Notes: generated from the letters alone by a model not told the origin. 64,000 nucleotides of DNA from Chroococcus sp. CMT-3BRIN-NPC107 (GCA_019359635.1 JAHHGY010000001.1:1-64000), one strand, 5' to 3'. Positions 29,948-41,000 are shown, numbered from the stretch's first letter. Made by a program: numbers and translations.

Positions 29948-32900
29948 TTATGTAGCGAGGGAGACGCTGACGGATGGTTGTGACTTTCCCAGGCTGTCGC
30001 CCTCGCTTTTTAACAGGGCTTCTACTACTTGATTTAGAGTTTTAATTCGAGTAAAACTATCCATGCGATCGCGCACATCTGAAGCGAAGGGTTCGGGAAG
30101 ATTTTTTTGCAAGCTACCAAAAATTTCCACCCGCTTAATTGAATCAATCCCTAGTTCTGCTTCCATATCTTGGTCTAAACCCAGCATTTGTACCGGATAA
30201 CCCGTGCGATCGCCTACTAATTTGAGCAATGCTTGTGTAAGTCCCTCTCGATCCATTACTGGAGCGGCTACGGCTATTTCTTGAATCGGTGCTACTGGAG
30301 GCGGGCTAATTGCTACTGAAGGACTGATAGTTATGGGCGAAGGAGGTACTACGGGGGGCGAGTTAATGATTGCAGAAGGAGTTGCAACCATCTCTTTTGT
30401 GGGAGAACTATTACTTGAATAATGGTTAGCACCGTTAGCCGGAGCAATTGCATTATGACCGTTAGTCCCGTTAGCCGGAGCAATTGCACTATGACCGTTA
30501 GCCCCATTAGCCGGAGCAATTACTCCATTATTTCTAACTTGGTGCGGTGCATAGCCTACTTGTGCAGCACCAAGAAACTGTTTCATTACTTGTTCTTGGA
30601 CGCTGAGAAATTGCCGCATGGTTTCTTGATACGCTTGATAAGCAGCTAAAGCGGTATCGGCGGGCATTGCTGGACGATTTGCGGGCTGTTGTTGAGAATT
30701 CATACTTGGGGTTGGTAGAGAAGTTGTTGGATGAGGGGATGCAATTTGAAGGCTACTTTTTGGCGCGATCGGTTCTGAAATTTGCTTATTATGCTTATTA
30801 GCGGCTGCTTGATTAGCAGTTTTTTGAGTCAATGGTGGTAGCGAGCCGCTATAACCCACTTCCTCAGAAATCGGTCTAGCACTACCGCCATTAATCATCC
30901 AAGTTGTAGGCGGATTAGGTAGTTTACGGGTCGATGCCGCCAAATTAGCTAGATTTAGCTGCTGCACATCTCGCCCTGCAAACAAGGCGGTTAATTGCAT
31001 ATCGACACCAGACTTTATTAATATTCCCAAAGCTGAGAGTAAACCTTCCATTCCTCCACCTTGTCCATCTAAAGACACGGCGGTATGCTCTTTACTTGCT
31101 AAAATTTGCCCAACTAAGTTAGTAAGAATATTTTTTGGGCCTAGTTCGACAAATACTTTTGCGCCATCAGCATACATAGCGTTAATTTGGCTCATGAACT
31201 GTACTGGACTTAGCAATTGCTTAGATAATTGTCCGCGAATTGCCTCAACATCCGAATCGTAAGGCAGGGCGGTAGAGTTGGCATAAACAGGAATGCGGGG
31301 AGACTGCATTTTGACAAGGGCGATCGCCGGAATTAAAGCTGATTGCGCCGAAGCTACTAATACCGAATGAAAAGCCCCAGCTACTGGCAATAGCCGCGCT
31401 ACAATTCCCGAATTATTTAAGCGTTCTACTACTTTAGTGACTACGGGTTTATCTCCAGAAATCACGCATTGTAAGGGTGCATTTTGATTGGCAATTACTA
31501 CCCCACGGGTTCCCTGCAAGCGATCGAGCAAGTCTTCACGAGTAGTTTGAACGGCTGCCATTGCTCCAATAGAGGCGGCGCAAGCTTCTGCCATTACTCG
31601 TCCCCGCGTTGCCGAAAGCTGAAAAAAGTCTGCTCGCTCTAAAACTCCCGCACAGTGTAATGCTGCATACTCTCCATAGCTATGACCGCATACCATGCTA
31701 GGAGCAATTTTTAATCGCCGCATCAAATCCATAAATCCAGCCTCAATAGCGCCAATAGCTGGTTGAGCAATTTGGGTATCCATCAGCAATTTTTGAGTGA
31801 GAGTCTCTTGCTCGTCGTTGTAGCTACTCGGTGGATAGATAAACTGACTCAAAAGCCGATCGAAACAAGGTTGTAACTGGCGATCAGCAGTTTCTATACT
31901 GGCGCGAATTTCTTTAAAATATAGCGCTGCCTCCCTAACCATATTTGGATACTGCGCCCCTTGACCGGGAAATAAAAATGCTACTTGGGGCGATGAAGGC
32001 AGATTGTTATTTAGTTGAATGTGCGATGGCAGTTTCTGGTTGCTTAAAACTAGCTCTAAAGCTGTTGTTAATTGCTGTAAGTCACTTACTACAATAGTCA
32101 AACAAACTTTTTTTACTTGGTTTTGAGACTTGAGTGCGTAACTATAAGCTAAATCAGCTAGACGGGGTTCTGCGCCTGCTTTTATTGCTGTTAGTAGGCT
32201 AGTTACTTCTTTAACTAAAGCTTCGTAACTAGGTTCGTACATTACTAATAACTCCCTCGACCACTCTTTAGCTCCAGGGGCTGTTTGCTTAAATTCTCCG
32301 GTATGTTCTTCTAATACTGCATGAAAATTTGTTCCCCCAAAGCCAAAAGCACTTACACCCCCGCGACGCGGACTAGCGGCTGAATTTAACCAGGGACGAG
32401 CTTCTTTTAATAAATAAACAGGACTATCAGGAAGGGTAATTGGCTCTAAGGGATCTGTAACATTTAAGTGTGGTGGTAATACTTTGTGGTGCAACGCCAA
32501 GGCAACTTTAATTAACCCTGCTATTCCCGCGCTGCTTTTAGTGTGTCCGATAGCCGTTTTAACAGAACCAATGGCACAAGACTTGACTGCGGCATTTTCG
32601 GCTTTTAAAGTTGTTAAAGTAGTTTCAAGTTCAGCGCGATCGCCTGCTACCGTTCCTGTACCGTGAGCCTCGTACATACCCAAAGTATTGGGGGAAAAGC
32701 CTGCTTTACGATAAGCTCTTTGCAACGCCCGCATCTGTCCAATTGGTCGCGGTGCGGTCATGCCCAGCCCTTTACCATCGCTAGAACCTGCTACAGATTT
32801 GATTACAGCGTAAATGCGATCGCCGTCTCTTTGTGCGTCTTTTAACCGTTTTAAAACTACCATCGCAATTCCTTCGCTAATGGCAATTCCATCGGCAGTT

Positions 32901-35692
32901 TTGTCAAAACTACGAGATTTTCCGCGTGGAGATAGAGCTTGAGTTTTACTAAAACACAAATAAGCAAAGGGGCTTTGTCCAGTATCTACACCCCCAGCAA
33001 TTACTACATTACTGCGTCCAGTTTCTAATTCTTTCACTGCTAAATCTATTGCTGCTAAAGAAGAGGCGCAAGCCGCATCTACCGTAAAATTCGAGCCGCC
33101 CAAATCAAAGCGGTTAGCGACTCTCCCAGCAAGGACGTTTAACAACAAACCAGGGAATGATTCTTCTGTCCATTCTGGCAAACGCTGCCAAACTTCAGGA
33201 CTTGGATTATCGACTACGCGGAAAATTTCGGCTCTGGTGGCGTACTGTCCGCCCAAGTCGCCAATTCCACCCCCAGCACCTAATATTACCGAGGTATTTT
33301 CTTTGTCAAAATTGCCATCAGCGTAACCCGCATCTTCTAGCGCCCGGCGCACGGCTTCCAAAGCTAATAATTGAGCAGGTTCAATAGATTTGAGCGCCTT
33401 GGGCGGAATGCCATAGCGTAAGGGATCGAAAGCTACATCATCTATGAACCCACCCCATTTTGAATACACTTTATCTTTAGCTTGGGGGTCTGGGTCGTAA
33501 TATAGGTTTAAGTCCCAGCGTTCTAAAGGAATTTCTGTTATCGCATCTACTTTTTGAATAATATTTTGCCAAAATTGTTCGGGATTTTGCGATCGCGGTA
33601 GCAGGGTACTTATGCCAACAATTGCAATATCTGAGGGCTGACTTACAACAGTATCAACGCTCTTATCGGCTAAATTTTTATTTAAAAATTCGCAGCTTTT
33701 TTTTGCTATCTGCTCGTGCAATGCTCGGACGCTCCCTACTTGATGCTGTAAAGTAGCTACTTGTCCGATCATGTACATCCCGTCATTAATTTGTTTTTCT
33801 ACGCCAACATTGACAACTAAGCTGTTTTCATCGCGCATCAAGCCTTTAGATGCTATTCTCAATCGCCCCAAAGTCAAGTCTTCTAAAGCATTTTTTACGT
33901 CTTCGCTGTCGCGACCATCAGCAATCATCTGCCTGCGCGTTTCGTAAAATTCTGTAGCAAAAGGAGTTAAAACACAACGGCTGGCGTGACCGGGACCTGT
34001 TTCTAGGTTAATAGTTTGCGTACAAGCAATTGCTTGATTTTGAAATTCTGGGGCGATCGCACCGCAAGCCACAGCTTCATTAGTAAATAAATAAGCCGTT
34101 CCCATTAATACGCCGACTTTAACTCCTAGCGCTGCTAAAGGTGATGCCATCGCGCTGACCATTGCTGCCGAACGAGCATCGTGAATGCCACCTGCAAATA
34201 AAATATGAATGTCGCCAGCAATTTCTTTAGGTACTTCAAGGATGGCGGCGATCGCGTTTTCCCACAACACAAAGCTGCTTAAGGGCCCAACATGACCTCC
34301 ACATTCGCGCCCTTCAAATACAAAACGTTTCCCTCTTTGCTCTAAAAATAGTTTTAATAATCCTGGGGTGGGGACGTGAATATAAGTCGCAATTCCCATT
34401 GCTTCTAATTGAGCGGCTTGGTCGGGTCTGCCACCCGCAATCAGGGCAAAAGGTGGAGTACACTGTTTAAGTTCGTTGATTTGTTCGGCTCTCAGGGCTT
34501 GGGAAGCAAAACCTAATAGTCCCACTCCCCAGGATTTAGTTCCTAATAATTGCTGGGTTTTTGCTAATAGTTCTTTTACCTGCGTTCCTTTCATCAGCGC
34601 CAAAGCTAGTAGTGGCAATCCCCCTTCTAAAGCTACAGCATGGGCAAATTCTGCGGTATCGCTGACCCTGGTCATTGGCCCTTGAACTATGGGGTAGTGA
34701 GTTTTGTGAGCCGTCGCTAAAGGCGAACCCGTACTTAAAGGTTGCAACGATTGTGCCGTTTCTATCTGCTCCAAACTTGCTTGTAAAATTGCTTGCACAA
34801 ACTTACCTGTAGTTTGATAGCGCGATCGCAATCTAGCAGCCATACTTACAGCTTGCCCCATTGGATAGGCTACTAATCCTGGCGTTCCCCAACCAATTAG
34901 CGATTGTGCTTGCTGCGGCCAAGTCTTGGCCAATTCTGGTTCTTGGTCTACCTGCTCTGCTAATTGTTGTAGTTGGTGAATAACTTTAAACCCAGGACGA
35001 GACAAAACGCGACAACGGGCGTTTAATCTTTCCCCAATTAATACTGCTTCAGAACCGCTCAAATTCGTTAAATACTGTTGCCCTTCGGTAGGTAATGGTG
35101 ATTCTGGCATTAACCATAATTGATCGTCTAAAATTACCCCCAAAGCTCCTGCCGCTCGGCAAGCCGCCGCCGTATGTACCCCAATACCACCTTGGACAAT
35201 TACTGGCAATGATTGTTCGGCTAGTAATTTCTGGGCGAGAATAAATGCCGAGTCTTCGCTTACCCAGCCGCCACTTTCATTTCCCCGTGCTACCAATCCC
35301 GTAATTTCTATGGTTTTAGAGTAAGTTTCTATAGCTTCAAGCTGACGAATATCAACAATTTCTATCAATAATTGACGTAAGGGATTTACGGGTAAAAACT
35401 GTAGAAATTCTAAATTTTCCCCGCTAACTATTAACCAGTGGGGGAACAGGCTAATTTTTGCTAGTAGTGCCTTGCTGGTATTTATCTGCTCGGCTTTTAA
35501 GCGCAATCCTACGCCACCAGACGAGCTAGATAACTCTAACAATTTGTCTAAGTTTTCTTGGGCTAAATCTAGTTCGTTATCAAGGCAAAACTCTCGATCT
35601 AATATACCTACTCCACCAACTCTGTTTGTAGAAATCGCATTACCACAATGAGCAAGTCCAATTGGATTGAGCGAAAAACAGGTAAATTTCAT
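29948..35692 (-). CDS. PUFA-synthase-like protein A: NMO/PfaD-type ER-like barrel(s)-KS-AT-ACP
   Basis: N-terminal nitronate-monooxygenase/PfaD-like motifs (IVQGPMTRVSDTAEFA, FEGRECGGHVGPLSSF, ILFAGGIHDARSAAMV); KS: VDAACASSL, EAHGTGT, SVKTAIGHTKSSAG; AT: FLFPGQGAQYPNM and GHSYGEY; one ACP: LGIDSIKRVEIFGSL. Confidence 0.9.
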   Translation of the reverse strand: MKFTCFSLNPIGLAHCGNAISTNRVGGVGILDREFCLDNELDLAQENLDKLLELSSSSGGVGLRLKAEQINTSKALLAKISLFPHWLIVSGENLEFLQFLPVNPLRQLLIEIVDIRQLEAIETYSKTIEITGLVARGNESGGWVSEDSAFILAQKLLAEQSLPVIVQGGIGVHTAAACRAAGALGVILDDQLWLMPESPLPTEGQQYLTNLSGSEAVLIGERLNARCRVLSRPGFKVIHQLQQLAEQVDQEPELAKTWPQQAQSLIGWGTPGLVAYPMGQAVSMAARLRSRYQTTGKFVQAILQASLEQIETAQSLQPLSTGSPLATAHKTHYPIVQGPMTRVSDTAEFAHAVALEGGLPLLALALMKGTQVKELLAKTQQLLGTKSWGVGLLGFASQALRAEQINELKQCTPPFALIAGGRPDQAAQLEAMGIATYIHVPTPGLLKLFLEQRGKRFVFEGRECGGHVGPLSSFVLWENAIAAILEVPKEIAGDIHILFAGGIHDARSAAMVSAMASPLAALGVKVGVLMGTAYLFTNEAVACGAIAPEFQNQAIACTQTINLETGPGHASRCVLTPFATEFYETRRQMIADGRDSEDVKNALEDLTLGRLRIASKGLMRDENSLVVNVGVEKQINDGMYMIGQVATLQHQVGSVRALHEQIAKKSCEFLNKNLADKSVDTVVSQPSDIAIVGISTLLPRSQNPEQFWQNIIQKVDAITEIPLERWDLNLYYDPDPQAKDKVYSKWGGFIDDVAFDPLRYGIPPKALKSIEPAQLLALEAVRRALEDAGYADGNFDKENTSVILGAGGGIGDLGGQYATRAEIFRVVDNPSPEVWQRLPEWTEESFPGLLLNVLAGRVANRFDLGGSNFTVDAACASSLAAIDLAVKELETGRSNVVIAGGVDTGQSPFAYLCFSKTQALSPRGKSRSFDKTADGIAISEGIAMVVLKRLKDAQRDGDRIYAVIKSVAGSSDGKGLGMTAPRPIGQMRALQRAYRKAGFSPNTLGMYEAHGTGTVAGDRAELETTLTTLKAENAAVKSCAIGSVKTAIGHTKSSAGIAGLIKVALALHHKVLPPHLNVTDPLEPITLPDSPVYLLKEARPWLNSAASPRRGGVSAFGFGGTNFHAVLEEHTGEFKQTAPGAKEWSRELLVMYEPSYEALVKEVTSLLTAIKAGAEPRLADLAYSYALKSQNQVKKVCLTIVVSDLQQLTTALELVLSNQKLPSHIQLNNNLPSSPQVAFLFPGQGAQYPNMVREAALYFKEIRASIETADRQLQPCFDRLLSQFIYPPSSYNDEQETLTQKLLMDTQIAQPAIGAIEAGFMDLMRRLKIAPSMVCGHSYGEYAALHCAGVLERADFFQLSATRGRVMAEACAASIGAMAAVQTTREDLLDRLQGTRGVVIANQNAPLQCVISGDKPVVTKVVERLNNSGIVARLLPVAGAFHSVLVASAQSALIPAIALVKMQSPRIPVYANSTALPYDSDVEAIRGQLSKQLLSPVQFMSQINAMYADGAKVFVELGPKNILTNLVGQILASKEHTAVSLDGQGGGMEGLLSALGILIKSGVDMQLTALFAGRDVQQLNLANLAASTRKLPNPPTTWMINGGSARPISEEVGYSGSLPPLTQKTANQAAANKHNKQISEPIAPKSSLQIASPHPTTSLPTPSMNSQQQPANRPAMPADTALAAYQAYQETMRQFLSVQEQVMKQFLGAAQVGYAPHQVRNNGVIAPANGANGHSAIAPANGTNGHNAIAPANGANHYSSNSSPTKEMVATPSAIINSPPVVPPSPITISPSVAISPPPVAPIQEIAVAAPVMDREGLTQALLKLVGDRTGYPVQMLGLDQDMEAELGIDSIKRVEIFGSLQKNLPEPFASDVRDRMDSFTRIKTLNQVVEALLKSEGDSLGKSQPSVSVSLAT
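30432..30525. repeat. In-frame 36-bp tandem repeat (about 2.6 copies) in the PKS-A AT-ACP linker
   Basis: Repeat unit ccgttagccggagcaattgcattatgaccgttagtc encodes repeated (A)IAPANG(A/T)NGH(S/N) on the minus strand. Confidence 0.85.
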
Positions 35693-36052
35693 ATTTGTTT
35701 GTTTTTTTTAGGGAATAACGAATCATTAGCTTTTAGGTAAATGCTTACTTCGCATTTTAATTTAATGCTAAATTTAGCAATCTATTGCGATCGCCAATTT
35801 CTCAAAATTTTAATGCTAACAAAACTTAACTATCCAAGTAGATAGGTTTTTGATCTTGATTACTGTTAAATATTCTCTGTTTTATCTAATAAAACTTTTT
35901 TTGTCAAAGATATTGTTATAACCAAGTTGCGTTTGCTTGACCGCAAGTTTATAGATGAAAATTTATTTAAGTTAAAACAGTTTTTTATTATATCCAACCA
36001 ACAAGTTATTGACGAAGCTTAGTGTTATTAAGTTCCTAAGAATAATCAATAG

Positions 36053-36883
36053 TTAAATCGCTGGGCATAACCCTTCTAAAAAAGGAACCTCAAAACATTT
36101 TTCATGCATAATTGGACCATGCCCAAAATAATCATCCTCTCCAAATAACTCTCCATGATCTGCCGTAACAATTATGTGAGTATTAGCAGGGCATTTGGCA
36201 AACAGTTCGCCCATCAAATCGTCAATATATTCAACGCAATTAATTTGTTGTTTGTGCAAGCGCTGCATTTCTGCCAAGTCAAAAAATTTGCTTTCTTGAG
36301 AACTTGCTTGAGTCAGCAATAGCTCATCCATTTGCTTGAATACCCCGTGTACTCCAGAAATGCGCGGCATATCATCGCCATTAAGCATATAGGGGTAGTG
36401 AGTTTCGCCGAGATTAAAAAAATAAAACCGCAATTCGTCATCGGGAAATTCTACATCGCGCACCATGGAGGCAAAATCATTGTGATTAGGCATCAAAGCA
36501 TAATCGTCAAAATACCGATTAATTGCCGTAAATTGATTGAGAACGGGCATAGAGACTCTAGCAATTGTTTGATAGCCCAAGTCTTGGAGAACTTTGGGTA
36601 AAGATAGGTAAGGTACAAAGGTTTTAAAAGACAAGTCTGATATACCCAATCTATCTACCCATTTGACAAATTCTTGCTTGTAAACTTCTGAAGCAAAAAC
36701 ACCTTTTGGGTTAGTGTGGGGAATCATCCCCATTAATAAGGCGTAATGGGATGGGGAAGTCCAAGAAGCATAACTATAGCGGCGTTCAGCCATACCCAAC
36801 TTATCCATATTTGGAGTAGCTGCGGCATTGTAGCTATCATAGCGGCAGCTATCCATAATGACGTACACGAGATGATTCGTCAT
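36053..36883 (-). CDS. Sulfatase/alkaline-phosphatase-fold enzyme with Thr at the nucleophile position
   Basis: VYVIMDSCRYDS, ASWTSPSHYALLMGMIP (T in place of sulfatase Cys), IIVTADHGELFGEDDYFGHG. Confidence 0.85.
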   Translation of the reverse strand: MTNHLVYVIMDSCRYDSYNAAATPNMDKLGMAERRYSYASWTSPSHYALLMGMIPHTNPKGVFASEVYKQEFVKWVDRLGISDLSFKTFVPYLSLPKVLQDLGYQTIARVSMPVLNQFTAINRYFDDYALMPNHNDFASMVRDVEFPDDELRFYFFNLGETHYPYMLNGDDMPRISGVHGVFKQMDELLLTQASSQESKFFDLAEMQRLHKQQINCVEYIDDLMGELFAKCPANTHIIVTADHGELFGEDDYFGHGPIMHEKCFEVPFLEGLCPAI

Positions 36884-36950
36884 AATTCAATTTTTAAATA
36901 AATTACTTAAAGAGAAAATAGCACAAGAAACTAGGAAATTGACCCATGAC

Positions 36951-37970
36951 CTAATTATTTTTTCCCGCAGCTTGCCCACCTAGTCGCCGACTTGCTCGTT
37001 GAGAGATTAACGTATTTGCAGATTCTTTGTAACTATCTGCTAAATCGGCCCAGTCTTCAAGGGAAGAATCGTTTAGATTGTCTAAATTATCTAGTTCGTC
37101 AAGAGAAGTATCTGATTGAGAAGCAAGAACGCTGGCCGCCCGATATTCTTCTGTGGCTTCCTTAAACAAACCTTGACAATGGTATAAGTCACCCCAAAGT
37201 TTATGAATTATTGGTGCTGATTGTGGATTTTTGGGTATAGTTATCAAAATTTCATTTGCTTGAGTTAATAAACTTGCATCTATTAGAGCTTTTGTCAACT
37301 GTAGTAAAGCAAAAGATGAAGTCTCACCACGCAAGTCTGTAGCTGTTAGTAAGGTAGTTTCTGCTAACTCTTGTTCTTGTTGCTGCAAATATACTCGACC
37401 TAACTGCAAGTAACTAAGCCAATTTTGCGGAGCAATAGTTATGGCAGTTTTAAGTTCTGCAATTGCCGATGGTAAAGAGTTTTGTTTGATATAAGCTTGA
37501 GCTAAGTTTAAACGAGCGGGAACAATGCGCGGATCTAAAAGCAAGGCTTTTCTTAACTGTTGGATGGCTTCTGGATACTGCTTTTGTTTAACAAATACTC
37601 GTCCCAAAACTACATAGGCTTGAGAAAGTTTTGGTGCTAGGTTAATAGCCTCAAGTAACTTTTCTGTAGCTTTCTCTAAATTACCTTGCCGGAGATAGAT
37701 TTTTCCAAGTCCAAGCGGAGCTTGAGCAGATAAAGGATCGAGGCGAATTGCCGTTTCAAAATAGCTTATAGCTTGGTCGTACTGCCGTTGTCGAAAATGA
37801 GCAATAGCTGCACCCAAATTAGCTTTTTTTGAAGCTGGATGAGCTTGGACTATAGAAGTAAATTGAATTAGAGCTTCATCAAAACGTTTTTCTTTGAGTA
37901 AGTTTACAGCTTGTTTTAACTGTTGCTGCTCGTCAATTTCTACTCGTTTTACTTTAGGCGTGAAGGACAT
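36951..37970 (-). CDS. TPR-repeat protein
   Basis: Serial TPR motifs (ANLGAAIAHFRQRQYDQAISYFETAIRLDPLSAQAPLGLGKIYLRQGNLEKATEKLLEAINLAP). Confidence 0.88.
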   Translation of the reverse strand: MSFTPKVKRVEIDEQQQLKQAVNLLKEKRFDEALIQFTSIVQAHPASKKANLGAAIAHFRQRQYDQAISYFETAIRLDPLSAQAPLGLGKIYLRQGNLEKATEKLLEAINLAPKLSQAYVVLGRVFVKQKQYPEAIQQLRKALLLDPRIVPARLNLAQAYIKQNSLPSAIAELKTAITIAPQNWLSYLQLGRVYLQQQEQELAETTLLTATDLRGETSSFALLQLTKALIDASLLTQANEILITIPKNPQSAPIIHKLWGDLYHCQGLFKEATEEYRAASVLASQSDTSLDELDNLDNLNDSSLEDWADLADSYKESANTLISQRASRRLGGQAAGKNN

Positions 37971-38089
37971 AAAATTAGTTTTCAGCAGTTAAATAACTTT
38001 AGTAAGTGAATTGATTATGGCACTTGCTTGATTTAAGTGCAATCGCCTGACCGTCGATTTATAAATCTTTAGGCGATCGCATTATATAG

Positions 38090-41000
38090 TTAGGCATTAC
38101 TAGGAGTATTAACTAATACTTCACCCTTCAGCATTCTTTGGGCAGCATCTAATAAAGCTTCCTCAAGATAAGGCTTAATAAAGTAACCGCTTGCACCTAA
38201 TTGAACTGCCATTTGACGATGGCGATCGGAACCGCGAGAAGTTAGCATGGCAATGGGTAAATTCTGAAAATTCGGGCTTTCATGAATGCGCGATAATAAT
38301 TCTAATCCATCCATTCTTGGCATCTCGATATCGCAAAAGACGATATCGCAAGGTAGCCCATCATTTAATTTATCCCAAGCTTCTTGACCATCGCGAGCTT
38401 GTTCGGTGCGGTAGCCAGCGTTATTAAAGGTAATTGACAGCAGTTCTCGAACGGTAATCGAATCATCGACAATCAATACCATTGGTTCAGTTTTCAACGC
38501 AGGCCTAAGAGGAATTCTGCCACCCATAGACTCTGACAAACTAATCGGCGATCGCACTAGCTTTCCTGTAGCTAGTGCCATTAATTCTAGTACGTCAGCA
38601 ATGGGCATAATTCGCCCATCTCCCATAACTGTAGCTCCAGAAACTCCTAGAGGTTTTGGTGCGGGAGCTTCAAACTGCTTAATCACAATTTCTTGCTCTC
38701 CCAACACTTGGTCAACTTGCACCGCTATAAAGGAGCTACCACTACGCAGAACAATTAGGGAAATTGTGTCTTCCGAGCGACCGCTACCGTAGATACTGCC
38801 ACGACTGAGGTGACGATTGTAGGTCAAAAGTTCTTTGAGGTGTCTAAATGGTAATAAAGAGTTTTCCCGCCAAAGAAAACAAGTTTGTCCTTCATCGTTT
38901 GTAACTACATCTTTAACTGGAAGCTCGATCATTTGCTCCACACCATCCATTGGGAAGGCAATACGAGCTTTATCGCTTAAGCAGTACAGTGCTTTACAAA
39001 TACTAAGAGTTAGCGGCAATCGAATAGTAAAAGTAGTTCCTTGTCCTAGAGTAGAATCAGTGCTAATCGAGCCGCGCATCCCCCTTAAGCTGGTTTGCAC
39101 AACATCCATACCAATGCCGCGTCCAGCAAATTCATCAACGGTATCTTTGATACTAAAACCAGGCTGAAAGAGCAGATTATAAATATCTGTACGAGGCATA
39201 GTTTGAGCTTTTTCTGAAGAAATCATCCCTTTTTGGATGGCTTTAGCTAAAACTTTGTCAGTATCAATCCCCGCACCATCATCAGTAATGGAAATAACGG
39301 TTTGATTTCCTTGGTAGAATGCCTCAACAGTTATTTTACCTATGGGTGGTTTGCCTTTACTTGCTCGTACCTCTGGGGTTTCAATTCCATGAGCGATGGC
39401 ATTATTAACCAAGTGAGTCATGGGGTCGTAAAGCTGCTCTAACAGCACCTTGTCAATTAAGGTGTTTTGACCGTTGATGACTAATTCAGCTTGCTTACCG
39501 CACTTATAGGAAATATCTCTAACCGCGCGCGGTAATCGACTAGCAATCTCGGCAAATGTTACCATGCGCGATTGCGTTACACCTTCTTGCAATTGAGTTG
39601 TGACTTGGCGGAACTGACGAGCTACCTGGTCGGTTTCGTCGGTAACAAATTCGATGTCTGAGGAAGATTCGCGCACCCTAACGATTAACTCAATCATTTG
39701 TTGTGTAAGGGTATGGAAGCCAGTGAAGCGATCCATTTCTAACGCATCAAAATCGAAACCTGTAGAGTGAGGGTTGTTGTTATCTGAGACGCTCGCTGGA
39801 GTTGCTTCTTTTTTGCGATTGCTCAGGGAACTTTGCAATAGACTGCGTTCGTACAATTCCTGCATCTTGAAACCTACTTCGCTCAGTTGTTGAACTTTAT
39901 TTAGTAGGTTATCTAAAAATTGTCTCAGCCTTTGTTGGTCTTGTTCTAGGCTATTGCGATAAACGACCAGTTCGCCAACTAGGTTGCTGATATTATCTAA
40001 GTGCTTGACTGGCACGCGCATCATTTGTTCAAATACTGCTCGTTTTGGATTAACCGCAGAACTTGGTTCCGATGCGTCTAACACTGGGGAAATACTTGCA
40101 GCGCTATCTGTTGGCGAATCTTGCAGAATCGTCGGCACGCCTAAATTTAAAGGTTGTTCTAGCAGCTTGTCTAGATCGTCAAATTTATCTTCTGCAAAGG
40201 TTTCAGGATTTTCTAACTCGTGATTGTAAGCAAATTGAGCTTGACTATCGGCCGCCGCGACTGTTTGTAAGTCATCTTCGGCAACAAATAGATTTGCTGC
40301 CAATTCGTCGGTGGCAAATACTTCATCGTCCCAAAAGTTATCGCTATTTTCATCGCCGTTTTGGCTTGTGGTTTCATCTTCAAACAAATCGGTGAAGTTA
40401 AATTGGGCGTTGGAAAAGTCTTGAATAGTAGTTTGAGTTTCGGCAAACAAGTTGTCGAGAGCCAACATTTCGCTGCGAGCTTCCGTATTCAGGTAATCTG
40501 AGGTTAGCTCGGTATTTGTTTCTAGCTCGAATAAATTAGTAGTTTCTTGCTCTTGGAGTTCAAACTCAAACAAATCATTGCAATCGTCAGAAATCGCTTC
40601 ACCATAAGTATTCCCCAATGGAGCGGGGACAAAAGATTGCCATTGTTCGCTAATGACTATTTCTGTAGCGCGGAAAGTAGCAACTAATTCTTGGGCTTGT
40701 TTGAGTTGTTTGATCGCAATCGGCGCTAGAGTGCGATAGGTATTATCAGGGTTTGCGATCGCACTGGCAACAATTTGGCAAAGCTTGCTCCAATCTGGTA
40801 AGTTAAATTGCTCGCCTAAATTAATTAATTGCTGACAATATTGCTGGAGTTGTTGGCTAGAAGCTTCGGACTGCGGTTGCTTAAATAGCTCCAACATCTG
40901 CCGCAGTTGTAGAGGAACATCGTTTTGAAAAGCTGATACTAAAGGCTGCTCTACATCATCAGTATTCGCCGCCGCGCGATCGCCCTCTGCTAAATGTCGC

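Noticed and set aside
30422-30649. + strand 75-aa ORF with VSRSNC(I/T)MTVSP repeats
   Set aside because: Antisense shadow of the 36-bp PKS linker repeat; no independent coding evidence.
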